From an uncultured Collinsella sp. (GTDB lineage: Bacteria; Actinomycetota; Coriobacteriia; Coriobacteriales; Coriobacteriaceae), in the NCBI GenBank assembly GCA_900549135.1, contig URNI01000044.1:1-15032 (forward strand): DNA of 15,032 bases. Reading direction: 5' to 3'. The notes beneath the pieces are model-generated. The model made no database searches and was not told the origin of the DNA. It saw nothing but the letters and a program-made list of their open reading frames with translations. Both the position numbers and the translations under genes were made by a program. This document shows positions 6,666 through 14,343 of the stretch, piece after piece (the first letter of the stretch is position 1; every line of letters starts with the position of its first letter).

Positions 6666-7457
6666 ATGACCGAACGTTCCCGGAGCGGCAAGACCGCTTG
6701 GGACAAGGAGAAAACCCGCGAGCTGTTTCGTCGCTACAAGGAGACCGGTGATCCGGACGCCCGCGAGCAGCTCGTCATGTCCCATATGAACCTGGTAAGG
6801 TTTCTTGCCAACAAATTTAAGAATCGCGGCGAGCCGCTCGACGACCTCATGCAGGTCGGCTATCTGGGTTTGCTCAAGGCTATCGACCGCTTTGACCCTG
6901 AGCGCGGGCTCGAGTTCACAACGTTTGCAACACCCACTATCCTGGGCGAGATCAAACGCCATTTCCGCGACAAGGGCTGGAGCGTGCGCGTACCGCGTCG
7001 CCTGCAGGAGCTCTCGGCCAAGGTCAACCAAGCTACTGACAAACTTACCAACGAGCTGCAGCGTTCGCCCAAGGTTGAGGAGATCGCTGAGTATCTAGAT
7101 GTGACGGTCGATGAGGTCCTCGAGGCTATGGAATCGTCTTCGGCTTATACCTCGGTGCCCATCGAGGCTCCTGGTGCGTCCGATTCCGACGATGCCCCCT
7201 CGATTCTCGACCGATATGCCGATGACGACAACGAGCTCGATTTTACCGATGACCGCTTGGTGATCGAGGAAGCCATCCGCGATTTCTCGCCGCGCGAGCG
7301 CGAGGTGATCGAGCTGCGCTTTGTGAAGGGCATGACCCAGATCGAGATCGCCAAGAAGCTGGGTATTTCTCAGGTGCAGGTTTCGCGTCTGCTTCGCCGC
7401 ACGCTTAAGAAGATTCAGGACAAGATCGACCCCGACGGAGTGATGATTCGTTCATGA
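6666..7457 (+). CDS. RNA polymerase sigma factor, SigB/SigF/SigG group
   Basis: An alternative sigma-70 factor of group 3 (general-stress or sporulation type) that directs RNA polymerase to its own promoter class. The 263-residue protein has region 2 at about 35-105, including DDLMQVGYLGLLKAIDRFDP (59-78, core binding) and the TTFATPTILGEIKRHFRDKG stretch (-10 recognition). Region 3 is about 107-190 and region 4 about 205-255, with the helix-turn-helix MTQIEIAKKLGISQVQVSRL (-35 recognition). An acidic stretch (about 171-196) separates regions 3 and 4. AAGGCGGA at 6650-6657, inside the end of the previous gene, is a fair ribosome site. Only one base separates it from the anti-sigma-like gene, and it overlaps the transporter gene by 4 bases, so translational coupling is likely. 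Stress rather than sporulation use is inferred from the presumed non-sporing host. Confidence 0.92.
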   Translation: MTERSRSGKTAWDKEKTRELFRRYKETGDPDAREQLVMSHMNLVRFLANKFKNRGEPLDDLMQVGYLGLLKAIDRFDPERGLEFTTFATPTILGEIKRHFRDKGWSVRVPRRLQELSAKVNQATDKLTNELQRSPKVEEIAEYLDVTVDEVLEAMESSSAYTSVPIEAPGASDSDDAPSILDRYADDDNELDFTDDRLVIEEAIRDFSPREREVIELRFVKGMTQIEIAKKLGISQVQVSRLLRRTLKKIQDKIDPDGVMIRS

Positions 7458-8866
7458 GTGAGCACCCCCAACAAACCGATCGCGTGCTGCGCGACACCCG
7501 CATTCTGACGCTTCGCATTTGGGCTGTTGTCGGCTGCATTGTCATCGCCGCTGTCATCTTTAACCTTATGGGCATCCTGGCCCCGGTTATCGAGTTTCTC
7601 GCCGTTGGTTCCATCATTGCCTTTGTGATGTCCCCGATCACCAACTGGCTCGAGCACCATGGCGTGAATCGCGGCATCGGTTCGCTTGTCGCGCTTATTG
7701 TTGTTGTTGCCGTGCTCGTCGGTGTCGTTTGCATCTTGTCGCCGATTCTCTTTGGTCAGATCATGGAAGTACTGAGCCGCCTGCCCGAGCAGCTTCGTGT
7801 TGCGGGTGGCGATCTCAATGAGATGATCTCGCATGCCAAGACGCTCAACAACACGCCGCTCAAGGAGTATCTGGACGATAATCTTTCGTCGCTGGTTGCC
7901 GTGGCATCGAAGTATGTGTCTCAGATTGCTGCCGAGCTTGGCCGCGGTGTGTTCCCGCTCATCACCAATACGGCCTCGCAGTTGTTCGTGATCTTCCTTG
8001 GTCTGGTGCTTGCCTACTGGATGGCCTGCGACTACCCTCGCATGCATCACGAGATTTGCACCATCATCGGTCAGGAGAAGGAGACCTCGTACCGCTTTAT
8101 GGTCGCCATCCTTTCTCGCTCTGTCGGCGGCTACATGCGCGGTATGGTCGTGACGTCCATCTGCGGTGGTTTCCTCGCCTTTATCGGTTTTATGATCATC
8201 GGTCATCCGTATGCGGCGCTCATGGCCATCTTTACCGGCATCATGCATTTGGTTCCGGTCGTCGGTCCCTGGGTGAGCGCAGCAATCGCCACGGTGCTCG
8301 GTTTCATGTTCAGCCCGATGCTGGCGTTATGGACGCTCATCGTGACGATGGTCGCGCAAAACGTCACCGATAACGTCATTTCGCCCAAGGTCATGCAGAG
8401 CTCGGTGCAGGTGCATCCCATCATGAGCCTCACGGCGCTCGTTATTGGCTCGGCACTCATGGGCCCCATCGGCATGATTATTGCCATCCCGCTGTGTGCG
8501 GCCCTCAAGGGTATCTTCGTGTACTACTTCGAGAATGAGACCGGCCGCCAGCTTGTGGCCTATGACGGCGCCGTGTTTAAGGGCACGCCGTACCGCGATG
8601 CCGATGGCAACCCGGTCGCCGCCTACGACGCGCTCGGCGACGACACCTTCATCTACGAGTCTGAGCTCATCGGCAACGAGACTGCGCCCGAGGCCAAGGC
8701 CATGCCCAAGCCCGAGCTCGATAATCCCTGGATTAAGCTCTCTGGTCTGCAGCCCGATGCCACGGGCTTCTTCAAGAACCCCTTCGCCAAGGACGATGTC
8801 TCCAACTCGGACGACGATACCAAAACCGGCATCGACGGCTCCATGGACGATTCGGATTCTAAATAG
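7454..8866 (+). CDS. AI-2E family transporter (UPF0118/PerM-like)
   Basis: A polytopic membrane protein of the AI-2E/PerM superfamily. Members include the AI-2 exporter TqsA, the PerM permease and Na+(Li+)/H+ antiporters, so the substrate cannot be named. In 470 residues, membrane segments lie at about 20-41, 43-62, 75-98, 175-192, 232-252 and 254-284, followed by about 287-303 and 325-358. The family C-terminal signature is visible in NVISPKVMQSSVQVHPIMSL (307-326) and MGPIGMIIAIP (336-346). The long soluble loop at about 100-170 is typical. Residues 362-470 form an unusual soluble, strongly acidic tail ending in Asp/Ser repeats. The ATG overlaps the sigma stop codon (ATGA), with GGAG at 7437-7440. 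It closes the sigma operon and may be a function that the sigma factor serves. Confidence 0.88.
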   Translation: MSEHPQQTDRVLRDTRILTLRIWAVVGCIVIAAVIFNLMGILAPVIEFLAVGSIIAFVMSPITNWLEHHGVNRGIGSLVALIVVVAVLVGVVCILSPILFGQIMEVLSRLPEQLRVAGGDLNEMISHAKTLNNTPLKEYLDDNLSSLVAVASKYVSQIAAELGRGVFPLITNTASQLFVIFLGLVLAYWMACDYPRMHHEICTIIGQEKETSYRFMVAILSRSVGGYMRGMVVTSICGGFLAFIGFMIIGHPYAALMAIFTGIMHLVPVVGPWVSAAIATVLGFMFSPMLALWTLIVTMVAQNVTDNVISPKVMQSSVQVHPIMSLTALVIGSALMGPIGMIIAIPLCAALKGIFVYYFENETGRQLVAYDGAVFKGTPYRDADGNPVAAYDALGDDTFIYESELIGNETAPEAKAMPKPELDNPWIKLSGLQPDATGFFKNPFAKDDVSNSDDDTKTGIDGSMDDSDSK

Positions 8867-8874
8867 GCCCTATT
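8862..8874. repeat. short palindrome spanning two convergent stop codons
   Basis: AATAGG-C-CCTATT is a perfect inverted repeat. It contains the TAG stop of the AI-2E gene (8864-8866) and reaches into the TTA (reverse-strand TAA) of the small gene at 8873-8875. The stem is too short, with almost no loop, to be a convincing terminator. Confidence 0.5.
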
Positions 8875-9112
8875 AACGTTTCTTGAAGTTGTAAATGACA
8901 AGAAACGCGAGCAAAGCGATTGATAAGGGGCCGGCTACATAGAAAAAGAGAACGTCAATTGCGCGTAGAGTGTAATAAGCCTTATCGCCGGACATTACCG
9001 CATACAATACGTAGCCAAATGCTGGTTGGTTTGCGTACCAGCAGGAGAAGGCCAAGAGCGCTAAAAGTGCTAGTACCAGAAGTGCATTCAGGACAAATCG
9101 TTTACTTTTCAT
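8873..9112 (-). CDS. small two-helix membrane protein, unknown function
   Basis: I do not recognise this 79-residue protein. It has two clear membrane segments (about 7-26 and 53-75). The basic ends MKSKR and NFKKR should lie in the cytoplasm, leaving an outside loop of about 26 residues (27-52) rich in Tyr and Ala. It is very probably a real gene: on the reverse strand AAGGAG (9119-9124) sits six bases before the ATG, and a promoter-like pair lies upstream. Its DNA is about 45% G+C (counted over 8881-9120), well below the neighbours at about 60%, which hints at recent acquisition or a lineage-specific origin. It converges on the AI-2E gene with only 6 bases between the stop codons, so transcription of the two could interfere. 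Confidence 0.72.
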   Translation of the reverse strand: MKSKRFVLNALLVLALLALLAFSCWYANQPAFGYVLYAVMSGDKAYYTLRAIDVLFFYVAGPLSIALLAFLVIYNFKKR

Positions 9113-9138
9113 CGATCGCTCCTTCCGGGTGACTCTTA

Positions 9139-9167
9139 TATGTAATTCTACAGCAGTCCTTTTTCAA
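9139..9167 (-). promoter_or_regulatory. candidate promoter of the small reverse-strand gene
   Basis: Read on the reverse strand, TTGAAA (9162-9167) and TACATA (9139-9144) are separated by 17 bases. TAGAAT at 9145-9150 is a better -10 sequence but lacks a matching -35. A small hairpin, TCCTTT-TTC-AAAGGA (9157-9171), overlaps the -35 box and could be an operator. Confidence 0.4.
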
Positions 9168-9204
9168 AGGATCGCACAGTACTGAATAACGTGCACTTTC
9201 GCTG

Positions 9205-9234
9205 GAGGGTCGCTGTTTGGCGGCCCTCTTTTTT
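9205..9234 (+). terminator. intrinsic terminator upstream of alaS
   Basis: GAGGGTCGC (9205-9213) pairs with GCGGCCCTC (9220-9228) through nine pairs with one G-U wobble. The loop is TGTTTG and six T residues follow (9229-9234). It reads in the + direction, so it would stop transcripts that run through the AI-2E gene and antisense to the small gene, before alaS. An attenuator role is less likely because the alaS promoter appears to lie downstream and no T-box signature is seen. Confidence 0.75.
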
Positions 9235-9260
9235 GCACTTGCGCGGTGGGATGGTAATAT
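9233..9260 (+). promoter_or_regulatory. candidate alaS promoter (extended -10)
   Basis: TAATAT (9255-9260), preceded by TGG (9252-9254), forms an extended -10 element. TTGCAC (9233-9238) is a weak -35 at 16 bases and overlaps the T run of the terminator. Transcription would start near 9267, about 40 bases before the alaS start. A five-base-pair hairpin, GTTTC/GAAAC (9276-9290), lies right before the ribosome site. Confidence 0.5.
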
Positions 9261-9306
9261 CGTTACGTTTGAACTGTTTCGATGTGAAACCGAGGAGATT
9301 CCCTCT

Positions 9307-11964
9307 ATGAGTGCTGACTACCCGTCAATGACTACGGCCGAGATCCGCTCCAAGTTCCTCAACTTCTTTGAGGAGCGCGGTCTTAAGCTCTATCCTTCTT
9401 CGTCCCTTGTTCCCGACGATCCCTCGCTGCTGCTTGCCAACGCCGGCATGAATCAGTTTAAGGAGTACTACCAGGGCAAGAAGACCATGAAGGAGATCGG
9501 CGCGATCTCCTGCCAGAAGTGCGTCCGCACCAACGACATCGACTGCATCGGCGAGGACGGCCGTCACCTCTCGTTCTTCGAGATGCTCGGCGACTTTTCC
9601 TTTGGCGGCGTCTCCAAGGAGCAGGCTTGCGCCTGGGCCTTTGAGCTCATCACCAAGGAGTTCAAGCTGCCGCTCGACCGCCTGTACTTTACCGTCTTTA
9701 CCGAGGACGACGAGACCCACGACGTGTGGCGTTCTCTGGGCGTTGCCGAGGACCACATCTCCCGCCTGGGCGAGGATGACAACTTCTGGGCCGCTGGCCC
9801 CACCGGCCCCTGCGGTCCGTGCTCCGAGATCTACTTTGACATGGGTGAGGAGGTCGGCTGCGGTAGCCCCGACTGCAAGCCCGGCTGCGACTGCGACCGC
9901 TTCCTGGAGTTCTGGAACCTCGTCTTTACCCAGTACGACCGCCAGGAGGACGGCTCCATGCCGGAGCTGCCGCACCGCAACCTCGATACGGGCATGGGCC
10001 TGGAGCGCATGGCTGCTATCATGCAGCACAAGACTGCTAACTACGACGGCGATCTGATGCAGCACCTCATCAAGCTGGGCGAGAAGATCAGCGGCAAGAC
10101 CTATGACGCCGACGATTACTCCGGTGCCAGCCGCTCGCTGCGCATCATCGCCGACCATTCCCGTGCCGTCGACTTTATGATCTCGGACGGCATCCTTCCC
10201 GGTAACGAGGGTCGCGAGTACGTCCTTCGCCGCCTGCTCCGCCGCGCCGTGTTCCACGGTCGCCTGCTGGGCATCGAGGGCGCCTTCCTGACCAAGTTTA
10301 TCGACGAGGTCAACGCTCAGATGGGCGAGGCCTATCCCGAGCTGCTCAAGAACGTCGCGCTCGTTAAGGGTATCGTCGCCTCCGAGGAGGAGCGTTTCTC
10401 CACGACGCTCGACAACGGCCGCGTTTACCTGGACGAGGCCCTGGCCGTGCTCGCCGACGGCGCTGTCCTTCCGGGCGATGTTGCCTTTAAGCTGCACGAC
10501 ACCTTTGGTTTCCCCATCGACCTGACCGTCGAGATCGCCGGCACCGCTGGTCACGACGTCGACATGGACGGCTTCACCTCCTGCATGGAGGACCAGAAGG
10601 CCCGCGCTCGCGCCAACGCCAAGGGCGATGCTTGGGGCAGCTTCAACGACGTGTGGGTCGAGCTTTCGGACAAGGTCGCTGCGACCGATTTCGACGGCTA
10701 TGATAACGATGTGATTGAGGGCGCCAAGGTCGTTGCCATCGTGCGCAACGGCGAGTCCGTCGAGTCCGCTGCCGCGGGCGAGGATGTTGAGGTCGTGCTC
10801 GACCGCACTCCGTTCTACGCCGAGATGGGTGGCCAGCAGGGCGACGCTGGTGAGCTTTCCGCCGAGGGCGTTTCGCTGACCGTTGCCGATACCAAGAATC
10901 ACAACGGCCTGTATGCCCACGTCGCGCACGTCGCCGAGGGCACGCTGACTGTCGGTGCTACCGTGACCGCCGCGCTCGACGCCGAGCGCCGTGGCTTCCT
11001 GCGCCGCAACCACACTGCCACGCACCTGCTCGACGCCGCCCTTAAGCACGTCCTGGGCGAGCATGTCTCCCAGGCCGGTTCGCTGGTGACGCCCGAGCAC
11101 CTGCGCTTTGACTTCACGCACTTCGAGGCCCTGTCCTCCGAGCAGCTCAAGGCTGTCGAGGACCTGGTCAACCAGCAGATCTTCGCTTCCAAGCCGGTCG
11201 TGACCCGTGTCATGGGCATCGACGAGGCTAAGGCTGCCGGCGCTGTCGCCCTGTTTGGCGAGAAGTATGGCGATGTCGTCCGCGTTGTCTCCGTGGGCGC
11301 TGAGGACCAGCCGTTCTCCCGCGAACTCTGCGGTGGCACACACGCTGCCAACACCGCCGAGATCGGCCTGTTCAAGATCATTTCCGAGTCCTCCACGGGA
11401 TCCAATGTCCGCCGTATCGAGGCCGTGACCTCTAAGGGTGCCCTCGACTATATGGCCGACCGCCTGGCACTCTTTGACGCCGCTGCTACTGCGCTCAAGT
11501 GCCGCGTGGATGAGGTTCCCGCTCGCGTGGAGAACCTGCAGGCCGAGCTGCGCGAGACGTCCAATAAGCTCAAGAAGGCTCTGACCGGTGGCTCCTCCGA
11601 CGCCATCTCCAGCGCCATCGAGGGCGCCGTCGAGCTCGACGGCTATAAGCTCGTTGTCGCTGAGCTCCAGGGCCTTGAGGCTGCCGACCTGCGCAACGTA
11701 TGGGATACCGTGCATCAGAAGGTCGCCGGCCCTGTTGCTTGTGTCGTCGCCAGCGTGACTGAGAAGGGCACTCCGGCCCTGCTCGCTGCCGGCTCCGATG
11801 ACGCCGTCAAGGCCGGTTTCCACGCCGGTAACGTGATCAAGCAGATCGCGGGTCTGGTCGACGGTCGCGGTGGCGGTCGTCCCAACATGGCCCAGGCCGG
11901 TGGCAAGAATGCTGCCGGCATCGCCGATGCCCTCGCGGCCGCCAAGACCGCGCTCGGCGCCTAA
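9307..11964 (+). CDS. alaS: alanyl-tRNA synthetase
   Basis: Charges tRNA-Ala with alanine in the cytoplasm and edits mischarged serine and glycine. The 885-residue protein has the full class II AlaRS layout. The catalytic core carries NAGMNQFK (45-52), GPTGPCGPCSE (164-174) and the DTGMGLERM motif (227-235). The editing domain has the zinc motif HTATH (H569, H573) with CGGTH (C675, H679), and the C-Ala domain ends with the glycine-rich GGRGGGRPNMAQ stretch. A cysteine cluster at about 185-196 (CGSPDCKPGCDC) in the core is common in clostridial-type enzymes. I take ATG 9307, not the in-frame upstream start at 9217, because GAGGAG is at 9292-9297 and the upstream stretch covers a terminator and promoter. 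Codon use is strongly biased, as expected for high expression. First gene of a six-gene cluster. Confidence 0.98.
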   Translation: MSADYPSMTTAEIRSKFLNFFEERGLKLYPSSSLVPDDPSLLLANAGMNQFKEYYQGKKTMKEIGAISCQKCVRTNDIDCIGEDGRHLSFFEMLGDFSFGGVSKEQACAWAFELITKEFKLPLDRLYFTVFTEDDETHDVWRSLGVAEDHISRLGEDDNFWAAGPTGPCGPCSEIYFDMGEEVGCGSPDCKPGCDCDRFLEFWNLVFTQYDRQEDGSMPELPHRNLDTGMGLERMAAIMQHKTANYDGDLMQHLIKLGEKISGKTYDADDYSGASRSLRIIADHSRAVDFMISDGILPGNEGREYVLRRLLRRAVFHGRLLGIEGAFLTKFIDEVNAQMGEAYPELLKNVALVKGIVASEEERFSTTLDNGRVYLDEALAVLADGAVLPGDVAFKLHDTFGFPIDLTVEIAGTAGHDVDMDGFTSCMEDQKARARANAKGDAWGSFNDVWVELSDKVAATDFDGYDNDVIEGAKVVAIVRNGESVESAAAGEDVEVVLDRTPFYAEMGGQQGDAGELSAEGVSLTVADTKNHNGLYAHVAHVAEGTLTVGATVTAALDAERRGFLRRNHTATHLLDAALKHVLGEHVSQAGSLVTPEHLRFDFTHFEALSSEQLKAVEDLVNQQIFASKPVVTRVMGIDEAKAAGAVALFGEKYGDVVRVVSVGAEDQPFSRELCGGTHAANTAEIGLFKIISESSTGSNVRRIEAVTSKGALDYMADRLALFDAAATALKCRVDEVPARVENLQAELRETSNKLKKALTGGSSDAISSAIEGAVELDGYKLVVAELQGLEAADLRNVWDTVHQKVAGPVACVVASVTEKGTPALLAAGSDDAVKAGFHAGNVIKQIAGLVDGRGGGRPNMAQAGGKNAAGIADALAAAKTALGA

Positions 11965-11981
11965 GAATCTAAGAAGTCGCT

Positions 11982-12410
11982 GTGGTTGCGCTCGCGCTGG
12001 ACATAGGGGAGACCAGGATCGGCATCGCCGTCTCGAGCCGTGATGGCAAGATGGCGATGCCCGTCAAGGTGCTCCCGGCCGCCGAGGTCACCGGTATGGC
12101 CAAGACGTTCCGCTACCTGGTTGAGGACTATGAGCCCGACATCCTGGTAAGCGGACGTCCCCTGACCATGGCCGGTGAGCCCGGCCCTCAGGCCGAGCGC
12201 GTTGCCGCTGTGGCGCAAAAGATTGCCGACGAGCTCGATCTTCCGTTGGAGTTTGAGGACGAGCGTCTGTCCTCGCAAGAGGCCAAGCGTATCCTGCGTG
12301 AGCAGGGACTCAACGAAAAGCAGATGAGGGGCAAGATCGACATGGTTGCCGCCAGCCTGTTTTTGCAGACGTGGCTCGATCGTAAAAACGAGGAGGTTTC
12401 GCATGCCTAG
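11982..12410 (+). CDS. ruvX: RuvX/YqgF family nuclease (putative Holliday junction resolvase)
   Basis: RuvC-fold nuclease family. E. coli YqgF functions in 16S rRNA 5'-end maturation, and other members cleave Holliday junctions. In 142 residues (normal length), conserved acidic residues are D7 in LALDIGETRIGIAVS, E94 in DERLSS and D120 in KIDMVAASLFLQ. VSGRPLTMAGEPGPQA (56-71) matches the family's central motif. The start is GTG at 11982, 17 bases after the alaS stop. No strong ribosome site is seen (only AAGAAG), but the family begins at this point, so the start is likely right. It overlaps mltG by 8 bases. The alaS-ruvX-mltG order is common in Gram-positive bacteria. Confidence 0.93.
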   Translation: MVALALDIGETRIGIAVSSRDGKMAMPVKVLPAAEVTGMAKTFRYLVEDYEPDILVSGRPLTMAGEPGPQAERVAAVAQKIADELDLPLEFEDERLSSQEAKRILREQGLNEKQMRGKIDMVAASLFLQTWLDRKNEEVSHA

Positions 12411-13836
12411 TGCTTCCGATCCGCGCCAGCCGAATCGTACACAGCAGCCGGCGTCGCGCCCTGCCCAGCCTGGCCAGCGTCCGGCACAGCCGACGCAGCG
12501 CGCAGCTCAGCCTGCCGCGCGCCCGGCGCAGTCCTTCTCTCGTTCGGCCCAACCTGTTCAACGGACGGGTCAGCAGCCTTCTGCTCGTTCGGTTCAGCAT
12601 TCGGCTTCTCACGCGGCTCAGCAGCCCACTGCTCGTACGGCCCAGCCTGCAGGCGGCACCCGCTTTAAGCAGCAGGCACCTACCCAGCGAACGCAGGCCC
12701 CCCAATCGCATTCGCATCACGCTCGTGGTTCGCATGGCGTTGCTCCGGCGACCCGCTCGAGCTACAACACGCATGCTCGTCGCGGTGCTCAAAAGAAAAG
12801 CTCCCCGGTGCCTATGATTATCGGTGGCGTTGTTGCCGTGCTTGCGCTTGTCGCGATCGTTTTCTTTGTCGTGCCAGCCGTCAAGGGCTTCTTTGGCGGT
12901 GAGGGTGCGAAAGTCGTTGCAGGCCAGCAGGTTACTATCACGATTCCCGATGGTGCCTCGGGTGACAGCATCGCTTCGATTCTCTCCGAGAATCATATCG
13001 TCGAAAATCCCAAGGATTATTATGCGGCGGTGAAAAAGCTCAACGCCGATATGTCGCTCAAGCCTGGTGATTATTCGTTCACCACACTCATGGATGCGAC
13101 CAAGGTTGTTCAGCAGCTCATGGAAGGCCCCAACGCGGGCTCCAATGCGCTGACTATCCCTGAGGGCCTGACGGTCGATCAAGTCGCCGACCGTGTGGCC
13201 CAGGCCTACGACAGCATCTCTAAGGAAGACTTCCTCAACCAGGCCAAGGCCTCCAACTACGTGGACGACTATAGCTTCCTTAAGGGCGCCGCCAACGACT
13301 CGCTCGAGGGTTTCTTGTTCCCCAAGACCTATTCGCTGGGTGATTCGCCGACGGCCGATGGCGTGATTCGCGCTATGCTCGATCAGTTTAAGACCGAGTA
13401 CAAGTCGCTTGACTTTGCGAGCTGCGAAGCCAAGATCAAGGAACGCTACGGTGTGGAGATGTCCGACTACGACATCGTTAACCTTGCCTCGATCGTTGAG
13501 CGCGAGGGCCTCAACGCCGATCAACGTGCGCATGTGGCCTCGGTTTTCTACAACCGCCTTGCCGGCAAGCTCGATGGCCTGCGCTATCTCAACAGCGATG
13601 CGACTATGATGTATGTCACCGGTGGCGAGGTTACCGCCGACGACCTGCAGAGCGATAGTCCGTATAACACCTATAAGCATGAGGGCCTACCGCCCACGCC
13701 CATCTGCTCTCCGTCGCTCGAGGCGCTCAAGGCCACCCTTGAGCCGACCGACTCTGATGACCTGTATTTCTACATTACGCAGGACGAGGAGTACTTCTCG
13801 CAAACCTACGAAGAGCATCAACAGTCTTGGAATTAG
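12403..13836 (+). CDS. mltG: endolytic murein transglycosylase MltG
   Basis: MltG (YceG-like) cuts nascent peptidoglycan strands at the outer face of the membrane and sets chain length. The 477-residue protein has a cytoplasmic tail of about 135 residues, one membrane segment (about 136-158) and the outside YceG domain. The domain contains a LysM-like part (about 175-235), LTIPEGLTVDQVA (250-262), EGFLFPKTY (302-310), catalytic E366 in LASIVEREG, and the closing signature NTYKHEGLPPTPICSPSLEAL (422-442) through FSQTYEEH. I chose ATG 12403 because AGGAGG is at 12391-12396; the start overlaps ruvX by 8 bases. The tail is rich in Gln, Pro, Ala, Arg and Ser and carries a seven-residue repeat, beyond the usual short MltG N-terminus. 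Long variable tails are known in actinobacterial MltG. Confidence 0.95.
   Translation: MPSASDPRQPNRTQQPASRPAQPGQRPAQPTQRAAQPAARPAQSFSRSAQPVQRTGQQPSARSVQHSASHAAQQPTARTAQPAGGTRFKQQAPTQRTQAPQSHSHHARGSHGVAPATRSSYNTHARRGAQKKSSPVPMIIGGVVAVLALVAIVFFVVPAVKGFFGGEGAKVVAGQQVTITIPDGASGDSIASILSENHIVENPKDYYAAVKKLNADMSLKPGDYSFTTLMDATKVVQQLMEGPNAGSNALTIPEGLTVDQVADRVAQAYDSISKEDFLNQAKASNYVDDYSFLKGAANDSLEGFLFPKTYSLGDSPTADGVIRAMLDQFKTEYKSLDFASCEAKIKERYGVEMSDYDIVNLASIVEREGLNADQRAHVASVFYNRLAGKLDGLRYLNSDATMMYVTGGEVTADDLQSDSPYNTYKHEGLPPTPICSPSLEALKATLEPTDSDDLYFYITQDEEYFSQTYEEHQQSWN
12436..12654 (+). repeat. imperfect 21-base tandem repeat in mltG (RxAQPxx heptads)
   Basis: Within the tail of MltG, residues 12-53 read as six back-to-back seven-residue units: RTQQPAS, RPAQPGQ, RPAQPTQ, RAAQPAA, RPAQSFS, RSAQPVQ. 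Looser copies (RTGQQPSA, RSVQHSA, RTAQPAG) continue to residue 84. Codons differ between copies, so the protein pattern is better kept than the DNA. Confidence 0.75.
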
Positions 13837-13837
13837 C

Positions 13838-14335
13838 ATGAGGATTTTTAGCCCCAAACGATACGTTGCCTCGGTCGATCGCATCGACCTTGATACCCTG
13901 TGGGCCGACGGCAAACGCGCCATTCTGCTCGATCGCGATAACACCCTGGTGCCGCGCGACACCGAGCAGGTTCCCGCCGCGGTTTCCGCTTGGCTCGATG
14001 CCGCCCGCGCCAAAGGCTTTAAGCTGTGCATGGTGTCCAACAACTGGCATCGCGACCAGGTCATGAGCTCTGCACGCGAGCTGGGACTCGAGGCCATCAG
14101 CCACGCTATGAAGCCGGCGCCGTTTGCCCTCAAGGCGGGTCTTAAGCGCCTCGGCGCCACGGCCGACGAGGCGGTGCTGATCGGTGATCAGCTCTACACG
14201 GACGTGTGGAGCGGCAACTTCGCCGGCGTCGATACCATCTTGGTTAAGCCGCAGGCGACGCAGGACCTGTGGTATACGCAGATCTTCCGTATCTTTGAGC
14301 GCCGGGCCCTGCGCGACCTTCCCTGCGAGGAATAG
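13838..14335 (+). CDS. YqeG-family HAD-type phosphatase
   Basis: Predicted phosphatase of HAD subfamily IIIA. The 165-residue protein has all four HAD motifs: DRDNT (nucleophile D32, acid/base D34), S67 in VSNN, K92 in MKPAP and GDQLYTDV (D117, D122). The start FSPKRYVASVDRIDLDTLWADG is typical of YqeG. The substrate is not known; eukaryotic relatives are mitochondrial phosphatidylglycerophosphate phosphatases, so a phospholipid substrate is possible. ATG 13838 follows the mltG stop after one base; only a weak GGAA (13829-13832) is upstream, so translation is probably coupled to mltG. It is followed by aroK after 8 bases; yqeG also sits near shikimate genes in Bacillus. Confidence 0.9.
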   Translation: MRIFSPKRYVASVDRIDLDTLWADGKRAILLDRDNTLVPRDTEQVPAAVSAWLDAARAKGFKLCMVSNNWHRDQVMSSARELGLEAISHAMKPAPFALKAGLKRLGATADEAVLIGDQLYTDVWSGNFAGVDTILVKPQATQDLWYTQIFRIFERRALRDLPCEE

Positions 14336-14343
14336 GTTTCGTC

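Noticed and set aside
6671..6678. GAACGTTC palindrome at the start of the sigma gene as another LexA site
   Set aside because: The half-sites have no four-base spacer, and it lies in coding sequence after the start codon.
8862..8874. Bidirectional terminator between the convergent genes
   Set aside because: The palindrome is only six bases per arm with a one-base centre and no proper T run on either side.
9204..9306. T-box riboswitch for alaS
   Set aside because: A terminator precedes alaS, but there is no AGGGTGG-type T-box sequence or long structured leader, and an extended -10 promoter lies after the hairpin.
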